Below, one piece after another: positions 25,361 through 33,613 of a stretch of DNA of 64,000 nucleotides. Both the position numbers and the translations under genes were made by a program. Location: NCBI RefSeq assembly GCF_014253075.1, contig NZ_JACLZJ010000005.1, positions 1-64,000 on the forward strand, given 5' to 3'. The notes beneath the pieces were generated by a model. The model did not search any database, was not told where the DNA came from, and worked only from the letters and a program-made list of their open reading frames with translations. Source of the stretch: Ochrobactrum sp. CM-21-5. Lineage in GTDB: Bacteria > Pseudomonadota > Alphaproteobacteria > Rhizobiales > Rhizobiaceae. Each line of letters begins with the position of its first letter. Position 1 is the stretch's first letter.

Positions 25361-26431
25361 ATGCGCGTTGATCTTTTCGATTTTGACCTGCCGGAAGAGC
25401 GCATTGCCTTGCGCCCGGTGGAGCCGCGCGACCACGCAAAGCTGTTGCTGGTCCGTCCCGGTCAATCTTTCCAAGATCGACAAGTCTGCGAATTGCCTGA
25501 TCTTCTGCAATCAGGCGATGCATTGGTGTTTAACGATACCAAGGTGATACCTGCACAACTTGAAGGTATGCGCGAACGCGAAGGTTCCATAGCACAGGTG
25601 AGCGCTACGCTGCATATGCGCACTGGCCCCAGCCGTTGGAAAGCCTTTCTGCGTCCGGGAAAACGTGTCAAGGAAGGCGACCGCATACGCTTCGGCCATT
25701 CTGGTTCAAGCTGTTTTCTTGGCACGCTGGATGCTACGGTGGCGGAGAAAGGCGATGCGGGCGAAGTGCTTCTCGTCTTTGATCTTTCCGGAGCCATGTT
25801 GGACGAGGCGATTGCTGCCGTTGGTCATATTCCGCTGCCGCCTTATATCGCGTCGAAGCGCGCTGAGGATGAGCGGGACCGGAAAGATTATCAGACTGTA
25901 TATGCCCGCGAAGAGGGCGCCGTTGCTGCGCCAACCGCTGGTCTGCACTTCACACCGGATTTGCTTGAAATGATCAAGGCAAAGGGCGTTGAAGAACACT
26001 TTGTAACGCTGCATGTCGGGGCGGGAACTTTCTTGCCGGTCAAAGCCGACGACACACAAGACCACAAAATGCATTCCGAGACCGGTTATGTTTCGCAGAA
26101 AACGGCGGATGCCCTAAATGCTGTGCATGCCCGCGGCGGACGGATTGTATGTGTTGGCACAACATCTTTGCGCCTGATCGAAAGCGCAGCGGGCGAGGAT
26201 GGCGTCATTCGCCCGTGGTCCGGTGCGACAGATATATTCATAACGCCCGGCTATCGGTTCCGCGCCGTGGATTTGCTGATGACCAATTTCCACTTGCCGC
26301 GCTCGACATTGTTCATGCTCGTTTCCGCCTTCAGTGGCTTTGAAACGATGCGCGAGGCTTATGACTATGCAATTACTAACAACTACCGTTTTTACTCGTA
26401 TGGCGACGCCAGTCTGCTCGAGCGAGCATGA
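25361..26431 (+). CDS. queA: S-adenosylmethionine:tRNA ribosyltransferase-isomerase
   Basis: A 356-residue enzyme that transfers and isomerises the ribosyl part of SAM onto preQ1-tRNA to give epoxyqueuosine. I start at 25361 ([16 protein letters not shown], the family N terminus); an earlier frame start at 25256 adds unrelated residues and crosses a hairpin. Conserved blocks include [24 protein letters not shown] and [11 protein letters not shown]. It lies 39 bases before tgt, the previous step in the same tRNA modification pathway, so the two are likely co-transcribed. Confidence 0.97.
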   Translation: MRVDLFDFDLPEERIALRPVEPRDHAKLLLVRPGQSFQDRQVCELPDLLQSGDALVFNDTKVIPAQLEGMREREGSIAQVSATLHMRTGPSRWKAFLRPGKRVKEGDRIRFGHSGSSCFLGTLDATVAEKGDAGEVLLVFDLSGAMLDEAIAAVGHIPLPPYIASKRAEDERDRKDYQTVYAREEGAVAAPTAGLHFTPDLLEMIKAKGVEEHFVTLHVGAGTFLPVKADDTQDHKMHSETGYVSQKTADALNAVHARGGRIVCVGTTSLRLIESAAGEDGVIRPWSGATDIFITPGYRFRAVDLLMTNFHLPRSTLFMLVSAFSGFETMREAYDYAITNNYRFYSYGDASLLERA

Positions 26432-26470
26432 AACGATCTTCCTCCACGGCCAATTCTTTAGAGATTCCGC

Positions 26471-27604
26471 ATGACCAGTGAAAATTTCGAATTCAAGGTT
26501 TTTGTCTGTGACGGCGCGGCCCGTCAGGGCGAAATATCCATGCCACGTGGCGTGGTGCGCACGCCTGCCTTCATGCCGGTGGGCACAGCCGGCACCGTCA
26601 AGGCCATGTATATGGATCAGGTGAAAGAACTTGGTGCCGATATTATTCTGGGCAACACCTATCATCTGATGCTGCGCCCCGGCGCCGAGCGTGTTTCCAA
26701 GCTCGGCGGGCTGCATGAGTTCGGTGGCTGGAAAGGCCCCATCCTCACCGATTCCGGAGGATTTCAGGTTATGTCGCTGGCACAGTTACGCAAGCTTGAC
26801 GAGAAAGGCGTGACCTTCCGCTCGCATATCGATGGCAGGCCCTATGAAATGACGCCGGAACGCTCCATCGAAATTCAGGGACTGCTGGATTCGGATATCC
26901 AGATGCAGCTCGATGAATGTGTAGCGTTACCGTCGCCGGAAAAGAACACCGAACGCGCGATGGAATTATCGCTGCGCTGGGCCGAGCGCTGCAAGATCGC
27001 TTTCGGCGATCAACCCGGCAAGGCCATGTTCGGTATCGTGCAGGGCGGCGACAATGCGCGTCTGCGTGAACGTTCGGCGGACGCGCTGAAAGCGATGGAC
27101 CTGAAGGGCTATTCGGTCGGCGGACTTGCAGTAGGCGAACCGCAGCAGGTCATGCTCGACATGCTGGAAGTGGTTTGCCCGATTCTTCCATCAGAAAAAC
27201 CCCGCTATCTTATGGGTGTCGGCACGCCGGACGACATTTTGAAATCGGTTGCTCGCGGTATCGATATGTTCGACTGCGTCATGCCGACTCGTGCCGGTCG
27301 CCATGGCCTTGCCTTCACCCGTTTCGGCAAGGTAAACTTGCGCAATGCGCGTCATGCCGAAGATCACCGTCCGCTCGATCCCGAGTCCGATTGTCCTGCC
27401 TCACGCGACTATAGCCGCGCCTATCTTCATCATCTCGTGAAGTCGGGGGAGGCGCTCGGCGCAATGCTGCTCACCTGGAATAACCTTGCTTACTATCAAT
27501 ATCTGATGAAGGGCATTCGATCTGCGATCTGCGAAGGCCGTTTTGCGGAATTTGCCGCCCTGACCACTGAAGGGTGGGAGCGGGGCGATATACCCGCCAT
27601 CTGA
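26471..27604 (+). CDS. tgt: tRNA-guanine transglycosylase with degenerate zinc site
   Basis: A 377-residue TIM-barrel enzyme that swaps guanine-34 for preQ1 in tRNAs with GUN anticodons. Catalytic aspartates are within the conserved LTDSGGFQVMSL and GIDMFDCVMPTR blocks. The usual zinc ligands of E. coli (Cys302, Cys304, Cys307, His333) read Ser306, Cys308, Ser311 and Asn337 here (DPESDCPASRDYSRAY and LLTWNNLAYY). Three of the four ligands are thus lost, while the surrounding residues are conserved. The enzyme probably folds without zinc rather than being dead, since all other motifs are intact. It forms a pair with queA. Confidence 0.95.
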   Translation: MTSENFEFKVFVCDGAARQGEISMPRGVVRTPAFMPVGTAGTVKAMYMDQVKELGADIILGNTYHLMLRPGAERVSKLGGLHEFGGWKGPILTDSGGFQVMSLAQLRKLDEKGVTFRSHIDGRPYEMTPERSIEIQGLLDSDIQMQLDECVALPSPEKNTERAMELSLRWAERCKIAFGDQPGKAMFGIVQGGDNARLRERSADALKAMDLKGYSVGGLAVGEPQQVMLDMLEVVCPILPSEKPRYLMGVGTPDDILKSVARGIDMFDCVMPTRAGRHGLAFTRFGKVNLRNARHAEDHRPLDPESDCPASRDYSRAYLHHLVKSGEALGAMLLTWNNLAYYQYLMKGIRSAICEGRFAEFAALTTEGWERGDIPAI

Positions 27605-27695
27605 TTTTTTTGAAGCACATCAATAACAAAGATTGAAACGCCGATCTGACTCACTCAGTTTGCAACGCGTTCTTCCTCATAGAATGAATTATTCG

Positions 27696-27721
27696 AAACG
27701 CGCCTTCCGGGCGCGTTTTTT
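27696..27721 (+). terminator. Intrinsic terminator downstream of tgt
   Basis: AAACGCGCC-ttcc-GGGCGCGTTTTTT: 9-bp GC-rich stem, tetraloop and T-run. Ends the queA-tgt unit about 95 bases after the tgt stop. Confidence 0.9.
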
Positions 27722-27758
27722 ATTGCTCACAAAAATTACACCAATGACAGAAAGAGCT

Positions 27759-27796
27759 TTGCAATCGATTACATTTGGACATACAATCGATTTCAT
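27759..27796 (+). promoter_or_regulatory. Promoter with two LacI-type operators for sugar uptake operon
   Basis: TTGCAA (27759-27764) and TACAAT (27782-27787) are 17 bases apart and make a good sigma-70 promoter. Two AATCGATT palindromes (27763-27770 and 27785-27792) overlap the -35 and -10 boxes with centres 22 bp apart, two helical turns. The first extends to TGCAATCGATTACA. They are the expected form of sites for the LacI-family regulator encoded at 32578. Confidence 0.75.
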
Positions 27797-27817
27797 TGAG
27801 CATTATGGGAGGAGAAC

Positions 27818-28843
27818 ATGCTTAATTTGACGAAATGCCTACTGTCAGCAGCAGCGGTTCTGGGGTTGACCGCATTTTCGGCTCAGGCTGAAAGCTACAA
27901 GATCGGCCTGAGCAATGGCTGGGTTGGCAGCGAATGGCGCACCCAGATGATTGACGAAGCCAAGGAAGCCGCAGCCAAATGGAAAGAGCGCGGCGTGGAC
28001 GTCGAGGTAGTGGTGCAGAGCGCCAATGTCGACGTGCCGGGACAGATTGCGCAAGTGCGCAATTTCATCAGCCAGGGCGTCAATGCCATCATCATCAATC
28101 CAAACAGCCCGACGGCATTTGATCCGATTTTCAAACAGGCCAAGCAGAAGAATATTCTGGTTATAGCCACGGATGCCGAAGTTTCATCGAAAGATGCCAT
28201 CTATATCGGCATCGACCAGACCGACTATGGCCGCAAAGGCGGCGAGTGGCTGGCCAAGACCCTCAATGGCAAGGGTAACGTTGTCGCCATTAACGGCGTG
28301 GCGGGACACCCGGCCAACCAGATGCGTGTTGAAGGCTATAAGGATGCCTTCAAGAAATATCCCGACGTCAAGGTCATCAACGAAGTGAACGCCAATTGGG
28401 ATCAGGCGCAGGGCCAGCAGGCGATGCAGAACCTGCTCGCAACTTATCCCGACATCAATGGCGTCTATGTGCAGGACGGCATGGCCGCCGGTGCATGGCG
28501 TTCCATCATTGATGCCAAGAAGGTCGATTCCATCGCCGCCACGGGTGAAATCCGCAAGGACTTTCTCGACCTGTGGAAAAAGGACAAACTCAACTCCGGC
28601 GCTGCGGTCAACCCTCCCGGTGTGATGGCAAGCGCGCTCAACGTTGCTGTCCTGAAACTTCAAGGCAAGGAGTTCAAGGAAGAGCCGACGGACGGTCAGT
28701 ACAAGAACGCGCATTATCTCGAAATTCCGTTCATCGACTCCTCGAACTTCGAGGAAGTCTATAAAGCTGTCGAGGGCAAGCCAGGTTACTATTCCTATAC
28801 CTCGTCGCTTTCGATTGAAGACGCTGAAAAGCTGTTCAAGTAA
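27818..28843 (+). CDS. Sugar ABC importer, periplasmic binding protein
   Basis: A 341-residue solute-binding protein of the ribose-binding type (periplasmic-binding-protein 4 / LacI-like fold). Residues 1-24 are a signal peptide with cleavage after SAQA. The mature protein has the typical INPNSPTAFDPIFKQAK and ATDAEVSSKDAIYIGIDQ segments of the sugar pocket. GGGAGGAG precedes the start. First gene of the operon. The substrate cannot be named from the sequence; the MocA-type dehydrogenase at the far end suggests a sugar or polyol that is oxidised on entry. Confidence 0.9.
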   Translation: MLNLTKCLLSAAAVLGLTAFSAQAESYKIGLSNGWVGSEWRTQMIDEAKEAAAKWKERGVDVEVVVQSANVDVPGQIAQVRNFISQGVNAIIINPNSPTAFDPIFKQAKQKNILVIATDAEVSSKDAIYIGIDQTDYGRKGGEWLAKTLNGKGNVVAINGVAGHPANQMRVEGYKDAFKKYPDVKVINEVNANWDQAQGQQAMQNLLATYPDINGVYVQDGMAAGAWRSIIDAKKVDSIAATGEIRKDFLDLWKKDKLNSGAAVNPPGVMASALNVAVLKLQGKEFKEEPTDGQYKNAHYLEIPFIDSSNFEEVYKAVEGKPGYYSYTSSLSIEDAEKLFK

Positions 28844-28857
28844 GCTGCCAAAGGATT

Positions 28858-28887
28858 GCCGTTGCGCGTGATCTTCCGCGCACGGCT
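28858..28887 (+). terminator. Hairpin after the binding-protein gene
   Basis: CCGTTGCGCG/CGCGCACGG form an imperfect GC-rich stem a few bases past the stop codon, followed by CTTCTGG. It likely acts as attenuator or 3' end stabiliser, favouring the binding protein over the membrane parts. Confidence 0.45.
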
Positions 28888-28967
28888 TCTGGGCACAGCG
28901 AAATGAATCGCTTGCCCATCAAATGTATTCTGGTGTCGCGGCCAACGGGCCGCAATGCGGGTATCGA

Positions 28968-29012
28968 AGCATGTCGCCCGAAAGCGGAAACCGGTTCCGG
29001 GACAAAGACATG
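28968..29012. repeat. Diverged palindromic rhizobial-type repeat (copy 3)
   Basis: From AGCATGTC to GACATG, with CGAAAGCGGAAACCGGTTCCGG in its centre given here only by its ends and core. It has the same layout as the two phn copies (inverted ends, AACCGGTT core) but belongs to a different sequence variant. It lies in the 259-base gap between the binding protein and the ATPase. Confidence 0.6.
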
Positions 29013-29102
29013 GGGGAAAACAAACAAATAGAGCGGTTCCGACGGTTCAGCCACAACCGGGATCACTCTATTTCCCGCCAGCTCCCTTGACCGGACAGAC
29101 AA

Positions 29103-30608
29103 ATGACCAAATTGATTATTCGTGATGTACGCAAAGCTTATGGAGCCACTCTGGCGCTCAAGCGCGGCGATCTTGATATTGAATCTGGTGAAGTTCACGT
29201 CCTCATCGGTTCGAACGGGTCGGGGAAAAGCACGCTTTGTAAAATCGTGGCGGGAAGCGTCAAGCCAGACTCCGGGGAAGTGCACCTCAATGGTCAGCCA
29301 GTCACTGTTTCAGGCCCACGCGCGGCGCGCGCCCTTGGTATCGGAATTTTCTATCAGGAGTTAAGTCTTTCGGCGCATCGCACGGTCGCGGAAAATATCT
29401 GCCTCGCGGATTTACCGCGCAAGACAGGATTACTTGTCGATAGACAGGCCGTTCAGCTTCGTGCCCATCGCTACATCAATCTTTTCAGTAGTGTTGCAGG
29501 AGATGATTTCGCACCCGACATCCCGGTCAATGCCTTGCGTGAAGATCAGCGTCAGCTGGTCGAAATCATGAAAACACTGGCAACCGAAGCCCCGATCCTG
29601 ATCTTCGATGAACCGACATCGTCACTCGATCGCGCGCAAGTGGAGCGTTTTTTCGAAATTCTGCGCGAGCTCAAGCAGCAGGGGCGAGCTATAGTCTTCA
29701 TTTCCCACCGCATGGATGAAATTTTTGCAATCGGTGATCGTGTTACGGTGATACGCGACGGCGAGACGGTAGCGACCACGTCGATTACCGAGATTGATCA
29801 GGCAGGTATCGTAAGCCAGATGGTGGGCGAAACACCGGCCGCATCCGTCGAGACCGCAAGCACCAAAACACCGCTGAATGCGAGCGGAAAAACCGTATTG
29901 TCGGTTTCCGGCTTTGCTGGCAGACATTTCCGCAACGTTTCGTTCGAGGTTGCGGCTGGCGAAATTCTGGGGTTTGGCGGCTTGCACGGGCAGGGGCAGT
30001 CGGCTGTGTTGCGCGCATTGTTCGGCGCTTCGCCAGGCACGAGCGGAACGGTACAACTGAACGGCACGACAATTGCCGCCGGTTCTCCACGCCACGCAAT
30101 TCGCTCAGGTTTTGCCTATGTTTCAGGCGACCGTGTTCGCGACGGCGTTATAACGGGGCGACCCATACTGGAAAATCTGGCTCCCGTGCATTTTCTGCGC
30201 ATGCATACACAGGTTGTAAAGCCGTCAGCTCTTAAAGAGAAAGTCATGCCGGCGCTGGAGGCCATGCGCACGCACTTTGCAAACCTGTCGCAGCCGATCA
30301 ACGCGCTTTCAGGCGGTAATCAGCAGAAGATCGTCATCGGCCGGTGGCTGATCGACCGACAGCAGGTGCTTCTGCTGGACGACCCCACAAAAGGCATCGA
30401 TCTTTCGGCAAAAGCCGACCTTTTCGCGCTGATACGCAAACTCGCGGGCGATGGCATGAGCATCATTCTCTACTCGTCGGAAGACAGCGAATTGCTGGGC
30501 AATGCCGACCGCATTCTCGTCTTTAACGGCGGATCGGTCACGCGGGAACTGACAGGTAAGGAGCGCACTCGCTTCAATCTTTATCGCGCCGCTTATGAGG
30601 CCGCATGA
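29103..30608 (+). CDS. Sugar ABC importer, double-domain ATPase (CUT2 type)
   Basis: A 501-residue fusion of two ABC domains, as in RbsA/XylG. The first has Walker A GSNGSGKST and Walker B ILIFDEPTSS. The second lacks a standard Walker A (GGLHGQGQSA) but has signature LSGGNQQKIVIG and Walker B VLLLDDPTKG. This asymmetry is normal for CUT2 ATPases. In the first domain the signature is degenerate (LREDQRQLVEIM). The stop overlaps the first permease gene (ATGA). Confidence 0.93.
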   Translation: MTKLIIRDVRKAYGATLALKRGDLDIESGEVHVLIGSNGSGKSTLCKIVAGSVKPDSGEVHLNGQPVTVSGPRAARALGIGIFYQELSLSAHRTVAENICLADLPRKTGLLVDRQAVQLRAHRYINLFSSVAGDDFAPDIPVNALREDQRQLVEIMKTLATEAPILIFDEPTSSLDRAQVERFFEILRELKQQGRAIVFISHRMDEIFAIGDRVTVIRDGETVATTSITEIDQAGIVSQMVGETPAASVETASTKTPLNASGKTVLSVSGFAGRHFRNVSFEVAAGEILGFGGLHGQGQSAVLRALFGASPGTSGTVQLNGTTIAAGSPRHAIRSGFAYVSGDRVRDGVITGRPILENLAPVHFLRMHTQVVKPSALKEKVMPALEAMRTHFANLSQPINALSGGNQQKIVIGRWLIDRQQVLLLDDPTKGIDLSAKADLFALIRKLAGDGMSIILYSSEDSELLGNADRILVFNGGSVTRELTGKERTRFNLYRAAYEAA

Positions 30609-31594
30609 TGGTAGTAGACACAACAAAAACCGCAGAGATGAGCGCGCTGAAGCGCCTCGTCGTTCGATTTCCGTTCTTCCCGGCCCTTATTATCCTACTG
30701 GCGCTTCTGGCGCTCAACGGCATTTTTGAGCCGAACAGCCTCAGTTTCGGATCGCTGACAGGTCTTGTCAGCACCTATCTGGCGCTGATGCTCCTTTCTG
30801 TCGCGCAGACTTATGTGGTCTTTTCCGGGGATATAGATCTGTCTGCGGGTAGCATCGTATCTCTGGTCAATGTCGTGATCGTTGTTTTGATGGAGCAATG
30901 GGGCGGTGCACCGGCCCAGGTTCTGCTGGCCTGTCTCGCAGGCATCGGCGCCGGTGTTCTTTGCGGCATCGTAAACGGCATTGCGATAGCTGCTCTGCGA
31001 CTGCAGGCCATAGTCGCGACTTTTGCCACGAGCATCTTCTTTACTGGCGTTGCGCTATGGATATTGCCCGTGGCCGGAACGCCCGTGCCGGAAATCTACT
31101 GGACCGTCTATACATCCGAATATTTCGGCATTCCCTTCGTTCTGTATGTGCTTGTTGCGGCCCTTCTTGCTGTAGCGTTTTTGACCCGTTCGGCTTTGAT
31201 CATGCAAATGCTCGCCGTCGGCGACAATGCAAACGCTGCATTCCAGTCCGGCCTTCCGGTCACTCTTGTTCGCATCAAGGGTTACGTTATCTGCGGCTTT
31301 TTCTCCGCGCTTGCAGCACTTTGCATTTCCGGTGACACGGCAAGCGGCGATCCGCTGGTCGGCGGTAAGATGACCCTGTTCAGCGTCGCAGCCGTCGTAT
31401 TGGGAGGCACCGCGCTTGCGGGCGGGGTTGGCAGTGTCGTCGGGTCCGTGATCGGCGCTTTCATTATCGGTCTCATCAGTTCTTTGGTCTTCTTCGTCGG
31501 CACGCCGTCGGAGTGGCAGAACCTGGTTCAAGGCCTTGCCATCCTGATCGCCCTGATGGTTGGCATCATTGTTTCCAGAAAGGCGAACGCATGA
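30605..31594 (+). CDS. Sugar ABC importer permease 1
   Basis: A 329-residue inner-membrane protein of the RbsC/BPD_transp_2 family with about eight to ten hydrophobic segments. FSGDIDLSAGSIVSL is the family's conserved cytoplasmic loop after the second or third helix, and AVVLGGTALAGGVGSVVGSV marks the C-terminal half. It overlaps the ATPase gene upstream and the second permease downstream by 4 bases each. Two different permeases suggest a heterodimeric pore. Confidence 0.92.
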   Translation: MMVVDTTKTAEMSALKRLVVRFPFFPALIILLALLALNGIFEPNSLSFGSLTGLVSTYLALMLLSVAQTYVVFSGDIDLSAGSIVSLVNVVIVVLMEQWGGAPAQVLLACLAGIGAGVLCGIVNGIAIAALRLQAIVATFATSIFFTGVALWILPVAGTPVPEIYWTVYTSEYFGIPFVLYVLVAALLAVAFLTRSALIMQMLAVGDNANAAFQSGLPVTLVRIKGYVICGFFSALAALCISGDTASGDPLVGGKMTLFSVAAVVLGGTALAGGVGSVVGSVIGAFIIGLISSLVFFVGTPSEWQNLVQGLAILIALMVGIIVSRKANA

Positions 31595-32571
31595 CCACGC
31601 AGCCAAACGCCGTCAGCCTTTCAATCGGCTCTGTGTTTCGCCAGCCTCTGGTAATCGCCATCGGCCTCATTGTTGCGCTTCTCGCTCTCGGCGAGATGCT
31701 TTCACCCGGCTTCGCCAGCGGACAGCAGATATTGCGGCTTCTCATTGTCGCTGCGCTGCTCGGCATCGTCGCCGCTGGCCAGAATCTGGTCATTCTCGGC
31801 GGCCGCGAAGGCATAGACCTGTCCGTGGGGGGCGTGGTTTCGCTTGCAGCCATCGTTGCCGGCAATATCATGGACGGTTCCAACACGGCTATCGTTCCGG
31901 CATTGCTGCTGGCCGTACTGGCCGGCGGGTTTTTCGGAACCGTTAATGGTATCGGCGTGACGCTCTTGCGCATTCCGCCTCTGGTGATGACACTTGGCAT
32001 GCTGGGCGTGTTGCAAGGACTACTTGTCGTAATTCGCAACGGAATTCCGTCCGGAAAGGCAGCGCCGGGACTGACATCTTTCGTAACTCAGCCTTTCCTG
32101 CTTGGTTTACCCGGAATTCTCTGGCTCTGGTGCCTGATTGGCCTTGCCATGGCCTTTATGCTCTATCGCACCGTTTTCGGCACGCGCATCTTTGCCATCG
32201 GCTCCAATGAACACGCCGCCTACATGGCTGGTGTTCCGGTGCGGCTGATCCGCGTTGGCCTGTTCACGCTTTCAGGTATGTTCGCAGCCCTTGCGGGCGT
32301 GTGCCTGCTTGGCTATTCCGGCTCCTCGTTTTCCAATGTCGGTGAACAATACATGCTGCCTTCGATCATCGCGGTGGTCTTTGGCGGCACGCCGCTTTCC
32401 GGCGGCAAGGGTGGCTACACAGGCACAATGGCAGGCGCAATCCTCCTGACCGTCCTGCAAAGCATTCTTATCACGGTGAACATCGACGAATCCGGACGGC
32501 AGATGATTTTCGGAGCAACGCTCCTGATCCTGATGCTGTTCTATGGCCGCAACCGGTCGATGAGGGGATAA
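31591..32571 (+). CDS. Sugar ABC importer permease 2
   Basis: A 326-residue paralogue of the preceding permease. I start at 31591 (MTTQPNAVSL) with AAAGGCGA upstream and a 4-base overlap with permease 1. LGGREGIDLSVGGVVSL is the conserved loop, and AVVFGGTPLSGGKGGYTGT the C-terminal motif. The LacI-family gene follows 6 bases later, so regulator and transporter share a transcript. Confidence 0.92.
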   Translation: MTTQPNAVSLSIGSVFRQPLVIAIGLIVALLALGEMLSPGFASGQQILRLLIVAALLGIVAAGQNLVILGGREGIDLSVGGVVSLAAIVAGNIMDGSNTAIVPALLLAVLAGGFFGTVNGIGVTLLRIPPLVMTLGMLGVLQGLLVVIRNGIPSGKAAPGLTSFVTQPFLLGLPGILWLWCLIGLAMAFMLYRTVFGTRIFAIGSNEHAAYMAGVPVRLIRVGLFTLSGMFAALAGVCLLGYSGSSFSNVGEQYMLPSIIAVVFGGTPLSGGKGGYTGTMAGAILLTVLQSILITVNIDESGRQMIFGATLLILMLFYGRNRSMRG

Positions 32572-32577
32572 GTTTTC

Positions 32578-33597
32578 ATGCGCGAACGCGCCAAGATCAA
32601 GGATATTGCTGACCGGGTCGGCGTTTCGACGGCAACCGTTTCCCGTGCACTCAGCGGTTCCGGGCTAGTGGCAGAAGCGACCGAGCGGCGTATTCGCGAA
32701 GCTGTACAAGCACTGGATTACCGCCCCAATGTTGCGGCGCGCAATCTGCGCATGCAGCGCTCCATGGCAGTGCTGCTCGTTGTCCGGGATGTCTCCAACC
32801 CGTTTTATCTGGAGATATTCAAGGGAGTTGAGGCGGAAGCCCGCGCCGCCGGATACTCGGTGCTGATGGGGAATGCCGAAAACGATCCGGCCCGCGCCGC
32901 CGAGTATTTTGAAATGCTGCAAGACGGCCATGCCGATGGCATGATTCTCATGACAGGCGCGCTGCCAGAAGAGACTTTACACAACCTGAAAGGGCCTGTG
33001 CGAAAGCCGGTAGTGGTAGCGCTGGAACTGATCAACGATCTTGATGTGCCCAATGTTCATATCGATAATCGCAAGGCCGCGTTCGAAGCCGTCAGGCATT
33101 TGATCGAACTGGGTCACCATCGTATCGCCCATGTGCAGGGACCTATGCCGGAATATCTAAGCCGTATGCGGCGTGAAGGCTATCTTGCAGCGATGGCCGA
33201 CGCAGGGCTTCCTGTCCCGCAAGGCTACGATCTGCCGGGAGACTATACGATTGAGCGCGGCCAGTCTGCCTGTCGCGAACTCTTTTCACGCAAGGATCGG
33301 CCAACGGCGATTTTTCTGGCCAACGACGAGATGGCGTTTGGCGCGATCAACGAATTGCGACAGCTCGGGTTTTCCGTACCGAACGACGTTTCGATTATCG
33401 GCTTCGACAATATCTACCTGAGCGAGACATTTCATCCGCCGCTGACGACAGTCAGTCAGCCGAGGGACGAAATCGGACGTGAGGCGATGCGTATGCTTCT
33501 AACGCTGATGACAGGCGAAGGGGAATATCCGGCGCCGCGTTTATTGGAGACATCGCTCATCGTGCGTGGAACGACAGGACCAGCACCAAAAGATTAA
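32578..33597 (+). CDS. LacI-family transcriptional regulator of the sugar operon
   Basis: A 339-residue repressor. The N-terminal helix-turn-helix and hinge (residues 4-60, IKDIADRVGVSTATVSRALSG) are typical, and the rest is a sugar-binding core related to the operon's own binding protein. The AATCGATT palindromes in the promoter at 27759-27796 match the CG-centred operators of this family. It sits inside the operon it probably controls, giving autoregulation. It is 6 bases after permease 2 and 16 bases before the dehydrogenase. Confidence 0.9.
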   Translation: MRERAKIKDIADRVGVSTATVSRALSGSGLVAEATERRIREAVQALDYRPNVAARNLRMQRSMAVLLVVRDVSNPFYLEIFKGVEAEARAAGYSVLMGNAENDPARAAEYFEMLQDGHADGMILMTGALPEETLHNLKGPVRKPVVVALELINDLDVPNVHIDNRKAAFEAVRHLIELGHHRIAHVQGPMPEYLSRMRREGYLAAMADAGLPVPQGYDLPGDYTIERGQSACRELFSRKDRPTAIFLANDEMAFGAINELRQLGFSVPNDVSIIGFDNIYLSETFHPPLTTVSQPRDEIGREAMRMLLTLMTGEGEYPAPRLLETSLIVRGTTGPAPKD

Positions 33598-33613
33598 AAA
33601 GCGGGAGGATAAC

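Noticed and set aside
27633-27830. Plus-strand 65-codon open frame between tgt and the sugar operon
   Set aside because: It spans a terminator, a promoter and two operators and overlaps the start of the binding-protein gene.
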